In this document: in pieces, positions 10,509 through 23,170 of the stretch
Numbering within the stretch: the stretch's first letter is position 1
How the letters are laid out: each line of letters begins with the position of its first letter
Origin: Corallium rubrum
Lineage: Eukaryota; Cnidaria; Anthozoa; Scleralcyonacea; Coralliidae
Length of the DNA stretch: 64,000 bases
Direction: 5' to 3'
NCBI GenBank assembly: GCA_964035015.1
Contig: OZ035998.1
Coordinates: 16,968,260-17,032,259, forward strand
Position numbers and translations under genes: made by a program
The notes under the pieces: model-generated
What the model was told of the DNA's origin: nothing
Databases searched by the model: none
What the model saw: the letters and a program-made list of their open reading frames with translations, nothing else

Positions 10509-10584
10509 GTAAGATTATATTATTTAATTCAAAAGGTGCATGGCTACTTCTAGATTTAGAATTTTGCACATTGCTTAATACTAA

Positions 10585-11135
10585 GGACTTATTAACCTAG
10601 TGCGAGGTCTATACGGGAAAGTATTTGCCTGAGGTTTTCGTACAGACCAAGCGACGAAGGAACGAGGTTTGTGCGATAAAACCGAGGGCAAATACTTTCC
10701 AGTACAGACCGAGCAAACGAGGTTAATAAGGAATTTATTATATGGCTATTTGTTCATTTTATTTTTAAGCTTCGAGTATTGTTTTCGTCTTCGGTGTATG
10801 TTGTTTTCCTTATTAAATACCTGTTAACTTTTGTACGTGTCGCTTCTTGGCCTTCTTGTTTACACCAGCTCGGCTTTTATTTGTCGTATTTTTAGATAAA
10901 CAGCTTTAAAGAAAACCAGCAGAAATGTTCCGACACATTTTATTGTTCAGAATATTTGAATAAAGATACCCAGTACTCTTTTATTTGTATTCAAATCAAC
11001 TCGGAAACTTACAGGGCCGAGAAAATAGTATATTGACCCCGAGGTCAATATCGTAAAATCCCAACCTCTCGGGGACCAATCATCGTGCGTCGTTTTGCGT
11101 ACGGACCGGAAATCAAACCCAGCCATATAATAATG
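10585..11135. mobile_element. Hairpin-headed element in the intron
   Basis: The head palindrome is at ~10590-10737, with arms TTATTAACCT / AGGTTAATAA and GCAAATACTTTCC-type blocks. The tail near 11060-11135 contains GGACCAATCATCG and AGCCATATAATAA, the latter inverted relative to TTATTATATGGCT at 10734. No coding. Confidence 0.5.
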
Positions 11136-11585
11136 CATTTTAGTACACTCAGGTGGTTGGAGAAATAATTATAGCAGGGGCAGCGTGGGACACCAGGAAA
11201 TTTTCCGGTCCGTCCCAAGGATCTGGACCTTGTGGGCTCCAACTGCAGTTTGTGACTGGTGTGGTCGCAATAATTTTTACGAAGTGGCTATAGGTCCGAT
11301 AAGCGGAACTCGTTCAAGAAAAACTACAGGTCCGGCAATCGGTTCCACTGAGTACCAGCGCAGCCAGATTCCGATTAAACGTCACTGTCGTTAACACGTT
11401 GTTTGCGTGTTGTCTTAATATCTTTCCTAGTCTTCGGTTCACTCAGCTCAGGTGTGTATGTGTGATGGCCTCGATCAACAAAGCTTCTTTTACGTTATGA
11501 GAATGTTTTAATTCATGTATAGTAACCTTGAACCAAAGGTAAAACTTTACACAGGGTCTTATCTCCGTTCCCCCGTCCACTGCTG

Positions 11586-12420
11586 CGAAAAGACCCTGGT
11601 TGCGGCTGGTCACGTGCCGCCTAAACGAATTCTATATCAAGGGAGGGGTGGTAAGCTTTAGTAAGCTGCACAATCAATGCTACAACACAAGTCCAGTTTT
11701 ATACTCGTATTCTAAAATCTGATATTAGATTTAGATAAAGTTAAATAAAAAGAGTGAAAAGCGCGATTCAAGAACTGTATTTACCTGAGTTTCTGTTGAT
11801 GACAAATGCGAGTGAAAGGACAATCGGCTTCGGCTTGATGTTGTATAGTTGCACTCTTGCCGAATCGCTTCTTTCGGCACTTCGCCGCGATTATACGGGA
11901 AGAGACTGAAATGTCAATGCATTTTAGTGCGAGAGAAAGCGGTTTGGCTATCGCAAACCAATTACGTCTTTAACTTTGTAAAATTTTGTAATCGTCGCGA
12001 TGAAGTCTTTGGCGGTAAAACATTTCGGCCGAATAAAGCAGTTAAAAATTTGCCTTGTTTTATCACCAACACTGCGACAAAGTCTATACACGAGTATTCG
12101 ACGGTGCATTAGACGATTGCTATATCTTCTTCGGGCCGTCGTGGTTTCTTTAACTTTTGGATTCGATATGACCTTTGACAACGTACACCACAGAAGAAAG
12201 CACGAGATATGTTTTGTTATAAACACTGAGTACGTTTGTTTTTTGTTAGTTTCATTCTAACAGATATTTTGCGATCAGACAGCCTGGCGCCAGTATAAAC
12301 AAAGGTGAAAACTTGTAATTGTGCCTTTGTCACTCCTCCCTAAACTACCATACCAACGCTAATTAAAAATCTGCTAGATTTTAGCATATCACGTGACCAG
12401 CGTCTGCCAGGGTTTTCGCT
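11586..12420. mobile_element. Non-autonomous element with CCTGG/CACGTG inverted ends
   Basis: The left end (~11586-11620: GACCCTGGTTGCGGCTGG then TCACGTG) is inverted relative to the right end (~12390-12420: CACGTGACCAGCGTCTGCC then AGGG). A close copy of the right end recurs at 14995-15085. No transposase is encoded. Confidence 0.55.
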
Positions 12421-12630
12421 CCGCGAGTCCGGCGAGGCGGGTGAAAAGCCAGGGTACGAGGTTGCCTACACGAGTGTGTTCGCGACTTAAATAGGACGTG
12501 TCTTAATTAAGTCGCGACTTATTTTGCCCCGCATAAAAGGCCCTAATTTCTCGCTCTACTGGTTTGGGTAGTATATTTGGAAAATACAAAGTGTGATTTG
12601 TCAGTTATTTTTTCATATTTTGCTTTGAAG

Positions 12631-13123
12631 GGTGCCAGGTAGAGATATAAAATATCGTTTGTTGTCTGGCGTAACTATCGGCATTATTGGGTTTGGAGAT
12701 ATTGGACGAGAAATTGCCAAATACTGCAAGTCGATGAAGATGACTGTCAATAGCGTACAAAGACAGGTTTCCTCTTCAAAGTTGCCTTTCGTTGACAATG
12801 CATTCTCAGTTCAAAATTTATCTGAGTGTTTAAAACAGTGCGATTATTTCTGCAACATCCTGCCCAGCTCTCCAGCAACCCATGGACTTCTTTCTGGTAA
12901 TGTTTTAGAAAGCTGTAAGGAAAAGAAGACTGTGTTTATCAACATAGGACGAGCAGATGTTATTGACAGTGATAGTCTTCTAAATGCTTTGAATAACCAA
13001 TGGATTGGTGGCGCCATATTAGATGTGTTTGAAGAAGAACCATTACCTAGCAACAACCCTCTGTGGGATCATCCCCAAGTCACGATTACTCCGCATTGCT
13101 CTGGATTAAGTTGGGAAGACCAG
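12631..13123 (+). CDS. D-2-hydroxyacid dehydrogenase, exon 3 (NAD-binding and catalytic core)
   Basis: Acceptor TGCTTTGAAG, donor GACCAG before GTAATG (phase 0). It completes the Trp codon from exon 2 and reads VPGRDIKYRLLSGVTIGIIG. It carries the Rossmann GxGxxG motif (GFGDIG, residues ~212-217 of the spliced protein). The catalytic triad positions are Arg in NIGRADV (~299), Glu in FEEEPL (~328) and His in TPHCSG (~347). The region is undamaged, so the enzyme should be functional if completed. What is missing is a short C-terminal exon that folds back onto the substrate domain; I found no convincing candidate downstream. A MITE nest begins about 30 bp after the donor. The exact substrate cannot be told from sequence. 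Confidence 0.9.
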
Positions 13124-13473
13124 GTAATGACTCTGTGCTATTTATAGAGTGTAAAGTCCCGCACACACGACCAAGTTTTCCTTGACAAGTTTTTTTTTTT
13201 GACAAGTTATATTTATTTCGTCCTACTCAAGGAGCCTTCTTCAAAATCCAGTCGTGCCAACAAGGAAAATTGTTCGTGTGTATAGTCGTCATGGAAAACT
13301 TGACAAGATATTTTGCAATACGTCGCTGCGCACCAACCTCCGAATCTTATTACGCGATCATTGCCGTCAAGGAAAACTTGTCCAACCATATACACTAGCA
13401 ATTATAACTTGTCAAGGAAAATTGTTGGAAAAAAACTTGTTCATCGTACACACCAAACAAGGAAAGCTACTAA

Positions 13474-14942
13474 AGTCTGGTTTCCATATAGTTGTAATTG
13501 TTGTAATTCACCTTTTCGATAATTACGTCACGCTGCATGAAAACGAGGCTCCCAGGCCAAAGTTTCACAATTTTAATTATCATAGTAACCTGCCATATTT
13601 GTTTATGGAAGAAGATGGCTAATAACGTCCAAACTATATATGGTAGAAATACATCGTGTACGTATGTTGTTAGGCATTTCATAAGCTTTCATTTGATTTA
13701 TATTTTAAGTTTCTATGTTGTGTGTAACTTTTTAAAATGTCCAAAATGTTCGCACCATTTCTCGTCAGAATTTCGGAAAGTATTTTAAAACTGATGGGAA
13801 AACGTACTATTATCTTGGTCTGAGTTGTAAACAAAACAAACTTAACAATTCATCCATCAGACCAAGATTTAAATTAATTTTTCTCATTTTTAAAATACTT
13901 CCCCTTAAGCTAGAAACTTGAAAGTTCTACCACAAATAGCATTTTACAGTATCGTCTGTTTCATATATGTTTCAAAGTTGTATGTTAAATATGAAGAAAT
14001 CCATATCATATTTATTACTTGACGAGCAATGGTGCGAACATTTTGGACATTTTAAAAAGTTACACACAACACAGAAACTTCAAATATACATCAAATGAAA
14101 GCTTATGAAATGCCTAACAACATACGTACACGATGTATTTCTACCATATATAGTTTGGACGTTATTAGCCATCTTCTTCCATAAACAGATATGACGGGAT
14201 TACTATGATATCAAAATTGTGAAACTTTGGCCTGGGAGCCTCGTTTTCACGAAGCGTGACGTAATTATCGAAAAGGTCTATTCAGTCGCCGATTGATCGG
14301 CGATTGTTTGCGATCTTTTACAACAGTCGTGTTTCCATATAGTTGTAATTATTGTAATTCAAAATCGCCGATAACGGATTCGCTCGGACTGAGGACTTCT
14401 CGGTTTTGACAAAGTTCAGATGAGCTAAGTTTGATATTCAAAAACAAATTGAATGACTAAAACTTTGTTTGTGATCATTTTCACAGTTTATATAACAATA
14501 TAACAAGCATTATTTAAAAGTTCAGTAACTTCGCCGCTTAAATCTCATGTTTCGTGAACTTTTGACGACAGTTGCAAACATTTGAGCTGGAGTATAGCAT
14601 TCAAGTCTTCGGACTAGTCATTTAGTAGACTTCTTTAACAAAATCGAGGGTTTTTTTGAAAGGATTTGGCCGGTTTTTGTAAATAATTTTGTGTTTTACG
14701 TTGCAAACATCTAGCAAAAAGTCGCCGACTGTCGGCGATTGATGTTTCCATTAACTGTTGTCGCATCGGCAACTGTTGTAATTGTTGTAGAAGTTCAACC
14801 TGATTCAACTTCTACAACAGTCGCCGACTGTCGCCGATTGGATTACAACAAGCGTTTCCATTAAGTTGTAATTGCTGTAAGACTTGATCGGCGACAGTCG
14901 CCGACTGAATTACAACAGTTACAACTATGTGGAAACCAGGCT
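13474..14942. mobile_element. Middle MITE of the nest, TAA target duplication
   Basis: Ends AGTCTGGTTTCCATATAG and its near-inverse ending GTGGAAACCAGGCT are flanked by TAA at 13471-13473 and 14943-14945. Internally the motifs GTTGTAATTGTTGTAATTC and GTCGCCGACTGTCGCC recur in both orientations (14280-14930). It is interrupted by an inner fold-back. TWA duplication suggests PIF/Harbinger mobilisation. Confidence 0.75.
13514..14277. mobile_element. Innermost fold-back element, ~260-bp arms
   Basis: The arm at 13514-13775 is inverted at ~14018-14275, with a few differences. Shared blocks include CCTTTTCGATAATTACGTC, GAGGCTCCCAGGCCAAAG, GAAGAAGATGGCTAATAACG and TTAAAATGTCCAAAATG. The ~240-bp centre is itself partly palindromic. 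The right end reads GAAAAGGTCTATT, matching the terminus of the 10-1277 element. Confidence 0.8.
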
Positions 14943-14994
14943 TAAGGAACTTGTCAAGGAAAACGTGGTCGTTCGCTTGCACGGACTCAAAATA

Positions 14995-15085
14995 TATTAG
15001 AATATTTTGTCACGTGATCTCCAGCCTTTGCCAGGGCGTTCGCTCGCCCCGCCGCATCTTTCCATGAACGCCCTGAGGACGAGTT
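14995..15085. repeat. Copy of the CACGTGA...CCAGGGCGTTCGC repeat end
   Basis: Resembles 12385-12465 in order: CACGTGA, CCAG, TGCCAGGG, TTCGCTC. Confidence 0.5.
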
Positions 15086-16855
15086 TAAAAATTATCTTCT
15101 ATGTCGAGTTTGTATATTATTTAGAACGAAAAACACTATAAACACAGAAGAACATCATACAAAACCACTCAATAGATGTATGGCATTTTAGTCTTGTTTT
15201 GTTTCTCTTTTTTGAGCATTATTTGATGAAAATTAATCTGTGAATTTTTGTTGTCAAAGTTAATTAATACTCCTTTAGTTGATGTTTGAGAAATAATACA
15301 ATGGTTGAACAATTCAAACTGCGACAAGTTTGTATATTTTACAACTGCTTTTTGACTCAGAAGGAATGTGACAAAACTGAGTGTTTACATTTAAGAAATA
15401 CTAATACTAAGACGTAAATAAAGCCAAGAGCCTTTAACAAGACCAAACCAATCAAACGTAGCAAAAATATAGCGCCAAAACTGAAACAAACGACACCAGG
15501 CATTGAAACGAAAACATGGCTCCATGCAAGGCCTTGATATTAAGCACACGAAGCCACAAACTTTTCTGTAAATGACATATTAACATTAATGAATTGAGAC
15601 TGCACTTCGTTGAAGTGTTCTTGTTTGTTTTTTCCATTTTCCTTGTAAATCTTTATAAATCGGCATTTTTTAACGTTTAAACAACCTTTACAACACCGCT
15701 GCCAAATGGCTCCTATATGACGTCACATCCACCTGCAACCTACGACCACCTGCATGTCATTTACGACCACTTTTACCTGGCAACAGGGGTTGTCGTAATT
15801 GAGTCGTAAAACTCGGGTTCTACCTTACATGTATAAAGGCGGTTTTCCACTAAGCGACTTCGAGTTATAATAAATACCCCAGTTAATGATTTGACCGATA
15901 AATACTGCCGGGAATTTTACTTGTTTCTCGGAAACTCGTGAAATACCCGATCGATCGGTTGTATTATCAGTCAGATCATAATTTCTTGGAGTAAATTGGC
16001 GTAACATGTAAACAACATGGTGAGGCTGAGCGGTCAAAGACACAAAGCCGAACGCTGGTATTGGTTGATTGCGCCGAACGCTGGTACACAGTATATGTTC
16101 AGCATGGGTGAAAGTGCAAATGTTTGCACAAAACGTGAACGAAACATAGAAGAAAAACGTTCGTCGCGTTTCCAGAAAATTTATAATAATCTAGATTTCT
16201 CAAATCATTAATAATACATGATTCTCGATCGTAGTCAATCCATGAATGTATACCACTTCACATGCATTCAGTTGATATCCAATGAAAACCTGTAGTTAAA
16301 CTGCATATCGAAATCAATGAAGAAAATACCGCAAATCGCAATTCGAATACTCGTTTGAGAAGCAGGATCAAACATTCGTTTACCGTGTTTCATCAGGGGA
16401 CTCCAAACACTCGAAAACAATAAAAACCTCGGAGCGCTATTACATCTGAAATATATCCACTCCACTCTACTCCGCTATGACTATGGAATTTAAATCGTTG
16501 ACCATTAGTGTGAAATTGTCTGAACTTTTTCTATTTTTAAGTTGAAATTTTAAATTTTGAAATAAACGCTGGCCCCTTCTCTAATAAACTCATCTCTCTT
16601 TTAACCCACCCCCACCCACCCACCCACACACACACACTTTATTAGAATAAAGACGGTAGTTGCATGGAATAATGGCCAAAGTATTGCAAAAAGCCAACCA
16701 GATTGTCTTTGATACATTGTTTCCACAGGTCCGGTTGGTCCGGTTTCAACCGAAACGGGGCATCGAAATCCCCCCCCCCCCTGTTTCCAAGTTAATAAGT
16801 TTATTGTATTAAGGTATTAAGGTTAGTGTTCTTAAGGTTAGTGTATTAAGGTTAG
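15086..16855. other. Spacer with no recognised gene
   Basis: AT-rich with scattered short open frames. I looked for the missing dehydrogenase C-terminal exon here and found none. A (CCCA)n/(CA)n tract is at 16605-16637, a poly-C at 16770-16780, and TTAAGGTTAGTGT repeats at 16810-16860. Confidence 0.45.
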
Positions 16856-17494
16856 TGTTCAATTCGACAACCAAATAGTCACCCAGAAACAGCATATAAA
16901 ATTTTTAGGGGTGCATATAGACGAAAATCTGTCTTGGAAAATACACATAAATTATATTTGTACAAAAATAGCCAAATCTGTTGGAATAATTTATAAATCT
17001 CGTTACCTTTTGTCATCTGCAACAAAATTATCTTTATACTATACTCTTATATATCCTTATTTAACTTATTGTAATATAGTATGGTCTTCCACTTATGTCT
17101 AATTTAAATAGAATTTTATTATTAAAAACGAGCTGTACGTACTCTTACAAACTCCGATTACCATGCCCATTCTGATCCACTTTTTAAACGACTAAAAATA
17201 TTAGACATATTCAAACTAAATTCATTTCATATTGCCAAATTTATGTTTTTATATCATCGTCACATGCTGTCTGCATGTTTTGACAACATATTTACCACAA
17301 ATAATCAAATACATGGTTATAACACTAGATCTGCTGCAAATTATAGATCTCATGCTTGTCGAACTAATATAAAACAGTTCACTATTCTATACTTAGGTCC
17401 AAATATTTGGAATTCCTTACCATTGTATATTACTGCTATAACCATTATCTCTTCTTTTAAGAAACAATTGCGTGATTACCTACTTACCAATTAG
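16856..17494 (+). mobile_element. LINE reverse transcriptase C-terminal remnant
   Basis: Translation in two or more frames gives the thumb and C-terminal region of a CR1/Jockey-type non-LTR retrotransposon: a KFLGVHIDENLSWKIHI block at 16900-16950, then a YCNIVWSSTY block. After a frameshift come DPLFKRLKILDI, HGYNTRSAANY, LGPNIWNSLP and SFKKQLRDYLL ending at a stop. The catalytic reverse transcriptase core and endonuclease are absent, so it is a dead 5'-truncated copy. The next repeat begins immediately after it. Confidence 0.85.
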
Positions 17495-17499
17495 TATAG

Positions 17500-18190
17500 G
17501 TAATCATATGATAGCGAGTGCAATTAATGATTTTACACTACTCGTGATATTTGAAAATTGATCCAAAATTGCACGAGCCGTAGGCGAATGCAATTTGGCT
17601 CAATTTTCAAATATCACGAGTAGTGTAAAATCATTAATTGCATGAGAAAAATCATATGATTACTTGTTTATTATATGCATGACAAAATTACGATATCCAT
17701 TTTAATTACAGTCAAAAATTTTTGTCTTAATTTGAATGTTTATTGGCCATACAACCACAGACAATCTTAAAACGTTATTCAAAGCAGTGAATTAATTTTT
17801 CTTTCTGGCAACTAACTATAAGTAATCACAAACTTCAAAACCAATTTACAATTACCTGAAGTGTCAATCCTTGTCGTACGCTTCGTAGTAATTCGTGCGT
17901 TTGAAAACATCTTATTTCGTTACAACTGGACAACAAACAGTTTCACTTATGGTGAGCAGATGTTACCTGTATTGATCTTCAAATATTTACATGAAATTTT
18001 CAGTTGAAAGTGTTCCACAAGTCGTTGGAAAGTCAATATCTTTCAATTTGAAAATACGCCGCCATTTTGAATTTTATTTTTTACCACTGTTACCATGGTA
18101 ACAATAATTTGCACTCTGGAGAGTGCAATTACGATATAATTGCACTCCTCTTAGCCAATCAGATTGCAGTAATTTTGTCATGCATACATT
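17500..18190 (+). mobile_element. Hairpin-headed element with CCAATCAGATTGCAG tail
   Basis: The head is a long palindrome at 17500-17664 (arms GTAATCATATGAT, AGTGCAATTAATGATTTTAC and ATATTTGAAAATTGA, centre near ACGAGCCGTAGGCGA). The tail at 18115-18190 has AGTGCAATTACGATATAATT, then CTCTTAGCCAATCAGATTGC. About 450 bp between them has no coding. Confidence 0.6.
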
Positions 18191-18590
18191 ATGACCATGT
18201 ATATTCAAATATAATAATTATGGTAAACTGTACTCTAATGTTGTAAATGAGGAGGCCTCTTAGCACAAACTTGACTTTCAAGGTCTCCTCAAAATCCTTT
18301 CCTCCAAAAATGTCCGCAAACAATTTTCAAACAATTTTTAAAAATTTCTTCTCAAATTAACTATAGTTATCTAATTATTTGAACTTTAATTCTCTGAACG
18401 AGGTGGCCTCTTTCGACACAAGCTTTAGCTTCTTGAGGTCTCCTCGCCAACCTGTATTTTTTCTTTATTTTGTAAATAGTCTGTTTTGGCAAATAAACCA
18501 TTCGTTCATTCTGTCCAACACATTTGATGTGAATTGCATTATAATTTTCCTGAACACAAAAGAAATTTTAAAGGGGGAATTGTAATATTA
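18191..18590. other. AT-rich spacer
   Basis: Contains a short direct repeat (GAGGCCTCTT...AAGGTCTCCTC at ~18252 and GTGGCCTCTTTCG...GAGGTCTCCTCG at ~18402). No gene recognised. Confidence 0.4.
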
Positions 18591-19095
18591 GGGCCTGTTT
18601 ATATGATCCCGGTGTACGGGGACGTCCCGGTGTACCGGGATCTCGGCTTGTAGATAATTTACTGTTATTTTCGCGGTTGCGTTTATATGGAGAACGGGAC
18701 GTCCCGGTGTACTGGGATCCCGGTTGAATCAACCGAGATCTCGGTACACTGGGACAGATTTTTTCCCATATAAACGCGACATCCCGGTACACCGGGATGA
18801 AGTTTACTGAACTACAATGCTTGTAACTTTGAATATTACGGTCAGAATTTCGTCCAAACGGTCAGGTCTAAAGACAAAACACGGAATAAAAGTGAAATAA
18901 CTTCTAACATTGTAGAATTAGGGTGACTTTTTGCTTTTTTGTCCATTTCCTTAAATTCCCGCGCTTTTTGACCCGGGATGAAATTCATCCCGGTCAACAG
19001 GGACGAGCACTTTGTTTACTCCATATAAACACGGGATGAAATTCATCCCGGGCAACCGGGACATCCCGGTACACCGGGATCATATAAACAGGCCC
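18591..19095. mobile_element. Harbinger-type MITE, TTA target duplication
   Basis: The ends GGGCCTGTTTATATGATCCC and its exact inverse are flanked by TTA at 18588-18590 and 19096-19098. CCCGGTGTACCGGGAT and variants recur about ten times, in both orientations, through the 505-bp element. The terminal GGGCCTGTTT and TWA duplication are typical of PIF/Harbinger (Tourist-like) MITEs. Confidence 0.85.
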
Positions 19096-19098
19096 TTA

Positions 19099-19990
19099 GT
19101 ATAGGAAATAACACGGTTCGAGAAGAATTAATGAAAAATCGCACGCGTGTTTGGCGAAACCTTCATAATACAAATTCGCCAAACACAAGTGTGATTTTTA
19201 TTTAATTCTTTTCGAGAACAAGTGTTATTTCCTTTTAATAACATTTCAATCAATTTTACCTTTTTCTCAAAATAATGCAAAGCTTGCCAAAACGGCGAAA
19301 CTATAAACATCAAACTCAGCAGCATGTCAAAAGGACGTCGAGTTTATTCACAGCGTGACATTGATTTAAACAGCATCTTTGGGTAATGTCTTCTTCTAAT
19401 TTTCAACTGTTTTAAGTAAACTTCTTGAACGCTCGGAAAAAGCAAGTAAACCAAGGACTCGTGTTGAACCGTGGTTGAACCATAGTCAATCGAGATATGG
19501 TCTGGAAACTCAACTAAAGTCTTTGGTCTATCTTTTTGTTCGTCTTTATGCATTTTTGTGCACGGTGTACGGTCACTGAACACATTGTATTTTAGTATAA
19601 TGAACGAATTGTCCAATAGCAACGTTTCAGTTCAATCACTCAACCGTGCCATTTAAATATTAATAAACCTAAAACAAAGGATGTGCACGGTGTAAGGTAC
19701 GGTTCAACATAAAATCCCAGCTCATTATAGGCGCTTTGAAGTTTGCCGAGTTTCCAGACCATATCTCGATTGACTATGGTTGAACTGACTTGTTTACTGT
19801 CAGCAATTGTTTCCATTGCCAAACTGACATGACGTCATTCTATGTCGTATCAAACGTTGCGGTATCAAGTCAGTTTGGCAGATGGAAACAAGTATTTACT
19901 GTGGTATTTTTTGTTAAATACCCCTAGTAAAACGATTTAAATTTAATACAGATGTCATTAGCCAATCAGGAATGAGGAAAATTGATTAAA
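19099..19990 (+). mobile_element. Hairpin-headed element, CCAATCAGGA tail
   Basis: The head palindrome at ~19106-19240 has arms GGAAATAACAC... / ...GTGTTATTTCC and centre CGCCAAAC. A further inverted pair lies at 19467-19512 and 19737-19786 (GAGATATGGTCTGGAAACTC core). The tail at 19955-19975 reads TTAGCCAATCAGGAATGAGG. It abuts the preceding MITE. No coding. Confidence 0.5.
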
Positions 19991-20094
19991 ATGTTATTAA
20001 TTGAAAATCACTTCTTATCGTCGTGTGCAATGATGAAATGGACTTTAAAATTAGGGTTTGTCACGGTATATATATTAATTCTTTTTTTGTTAAA

Positions 20095-20240
20095 AATACT
20101 CTCAAAATGCAGGAAATAACGTTTCCGAGGCTTAGAAAATCAAAAATTTTCCGGGGCAGCGAGCTCTGGACCCCCCTAGAGGTTTCTCGTGCCTTCGATG
20201 CTCGCCACTCTCAACCGGACCATTTGAAAATTGGTGGCTA
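20095..20240. repeat. Dispersed repeat fragment
   Basis: AATGCAGGAAATAACG, CGAGGCTTAGAAAATC, AATTTTCCGGGG and GGACCCCCCTAGAGG are shared in order with 47590-47690 (+). Family unknown. The flanking 19990-20580 shows no gene. Confidence 0.6.
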
Positions 20241-20599
20241 CAGCCCTGCAATTCATACACGCGTACAATGAAATTTACTTGGCGTAAAGGGTTCCCGACC
20301 TTCTGCTACTCTTAACTACGAAACGTTTGACTTGTTTAGATCGTTAAGAGATTTCTCGAAAACTTTCCCAAGTATAAGTCTGGAAAACCAATGGAGTATA
20401 CCGTGGACTTGCGCAAAGGATATTAACGCGCTGAAGACCTTTAGTAACTCATTAATTTGTTTTATTATTAATTTATTGGGGGAAGCAGGAAATGAGCAAA
20501 GAAACATATTTTTCCCAAAATCTCATCTAATATGTAACTATGTTGGACACTTTGGGTAATCCAGAATTCTAAAGGGGCCAGATAAAGTGCTAAAGTGTT

Positions 20600-21340
<741 letters not shown>

Positions 21341-21623
21341 TTTTTCGTGTTCGCTGAACGTTTTTCGCCAAATTCGAGAAGTTTGCTAAGATTTACCACC
21401 GAATTAAGGTACGTAATCTTATTTTATATAATAGTTGAATGTTTTCAAATCTCTTTTCCCTTTGCAAAAGCTATTTTTTGCGAAAGATACCTGCCTATGT
21501 ATTTGCTTCACGAATCACGGTATTAACAAAATAGTCGGTAAACAAGTGTCTTCCAAGTCTGCACGTGTACTTGTTTCTCTCTTTATTTTGTAGTATAAAC
21601 CCCGTATTATTAAATGGTTTACT

Positions 21624-22020
21624 GTGAAAGGAAACTGCATGGCTGCAGGAGTCATATACAAAGCTGATGTGACAACAACCAACGAAACAGACACAACAAA
21701 ACAATACGTAGCAATGACAGCCAACAACTTCAAGCAACGCTTCAACAACCACCAAAAGTCTTTCCATGACGAGAAATACAAGAACGAAACTGAACTATCG
21801 AAGTACGTTTGGGACTTAAAATCAAAAGGGAAACCGTTCAATGTAAACTGGTCCATTTTAATACGCGCCGCCCCTTACACAAGTGGAGCAAGCCGCTGTA
21901 ACCTGTGCCTGGAAGAAAAATTGCTTATTCTGAAAGCTAACAAGGCGAACTTGCTCAACAAACGATCGGGGTTAATTTCAAAATGCCGGCATGAAAATAA
22001 ATTTTATGCTAGGAACGTCC
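21624..22020 (+). mobile_element. Second Penelope-like GIY-YIG fragment
   Basis: The open frame from ~21624 carries GVIYKADVTTTNETDTTKQY, the related YVAMTANNFKQRFNNHQKS (Ile-Gly of YIG replaced by Val-Ala), then WDLKSKGKPFNVNWSI and a Cys cluster (CNLCLEEK, KCRH). No upstream reverse transcriptase is present. The catalytic YIG change suggests loss of nuclease function. It diverges head-to-head from the 20600-21340 copy, about 280 bp apart. Confidence 0.8.
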
Positions 22021-22291
22021 GCCGCTCTAGGAACAGAGATGTACATCCGGGAACAATCTCTCGAACTTATCCCGCAATTTCGCGCGTGCGGTGATGTCAC
22101 GTGTGCCGCGATCTCACACGTGCCACGCAATACAAAACAGAAGCTATATAGTGAAACGTTTTCAGTTGCCTGATGCTCGCTAACGCGTGAAACTCGGAGT
22201 AGCAACGTTCATTTTTTAAAAATAAAATCTTCTTGCTCTACCTTCAAAATTATCGATCACTCTGTGGTCTATTATAAACGACTATTTGAAC

Positions 22292-22292
<1 letters not shown>

Positions 22293-22374
<82 letters not shown>
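22293..22374. repeat. (TA)n microsatellite
   Basis: Uninterrupted TA dinucleotides. Confidence 0.95.
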
Positions 22375-22377
<3 letters not shown>

Positions 22378-22532
22378 TATAAATATAAAGTATGAAGTCG
22401 GAACTGATTTTAAACTCATGCATAAAGTATAGAATTTTCATCGACTATATTTGCCCTGAATTTGGCCTCCATTGCCCATTAGGCCGGCGATAAGATGGCA
22501 GTTCGCCAGTAGAGTTGAACACTTGAACTCCC

Positions 22533-22536
<4 letters not shown>
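22374..22536. repeat. Repeat unit also present inverted at 57437-57603
   Basis: GTTTATAAATATAAAGTATG, CATGCATAAAGTATAGAATT, GCCCTGAATTTGGCCTCC and AACACTTGAACTCCCATTT all recur inverted near 57437-57603. There too the GTTTATAA end abuts a (TA)n array. Confidence 0.8.
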
Positions 22537-22583
<47 letters not shown>

Positions 22584-22665
22584 ATGTTTACAACACGAAT
22601 ATTCTACACTCGAATTTTCCTTCACCCTAAATCCTTAGAACATGCTATGTAATCGAGTGAAATGC

Positions 22666-22726
<61 letters not shown>
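22537..22726. repeat. Two (TA)n arrays around a ~90-bp unique piece
   Basis: TA runs at ~22537-22580 and ~22669-22726. The enclosed piece starts GTAATGTTTACAACACGA, the same start as the hairpin elements at 23171 and 33949. Confidence 0.9.
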
Positions 22727-22729
<3 letters not shown>

Positions 22730-22939
22730 CGGCCTTTCGGGCCTCATCAGTGTAGTGCTGATGAGCAGGATGAAGGTAACTGCTATTTACAGACACCTTT
22801 GGTGCCTCACAAATTGTGGGACATCAAAGCCATGCCAGAGCGCTCAAACTGCAAGCAGTGAGCGTGCGCACAATCAGCGTAAGCAGCAATGGCTCATCCT
22901 GTAGAGCGCTCAATATGACCTAAAGGCCATAGAGCAATA

Positions 22940-23170
<231 letters not shown>

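Larger units (their letters stand above)
13152..14988. mobile_element. Outermost MITE of a three-level nest
   Basis: The left terminus (AAGTCCCGCACACACGACC, then AAGTTTTCCTTGACAAG) is inverted relative to the right terminus (CTTGTCAAGGAAAACGTGG, then TCGTTCGC and GGACTC). The motif CAAGTTTTCCTTGAC and its inverse recur about ten times at 13160-13470. The 13474-14942 element is inserted near its right end. Confidence 0.65.
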
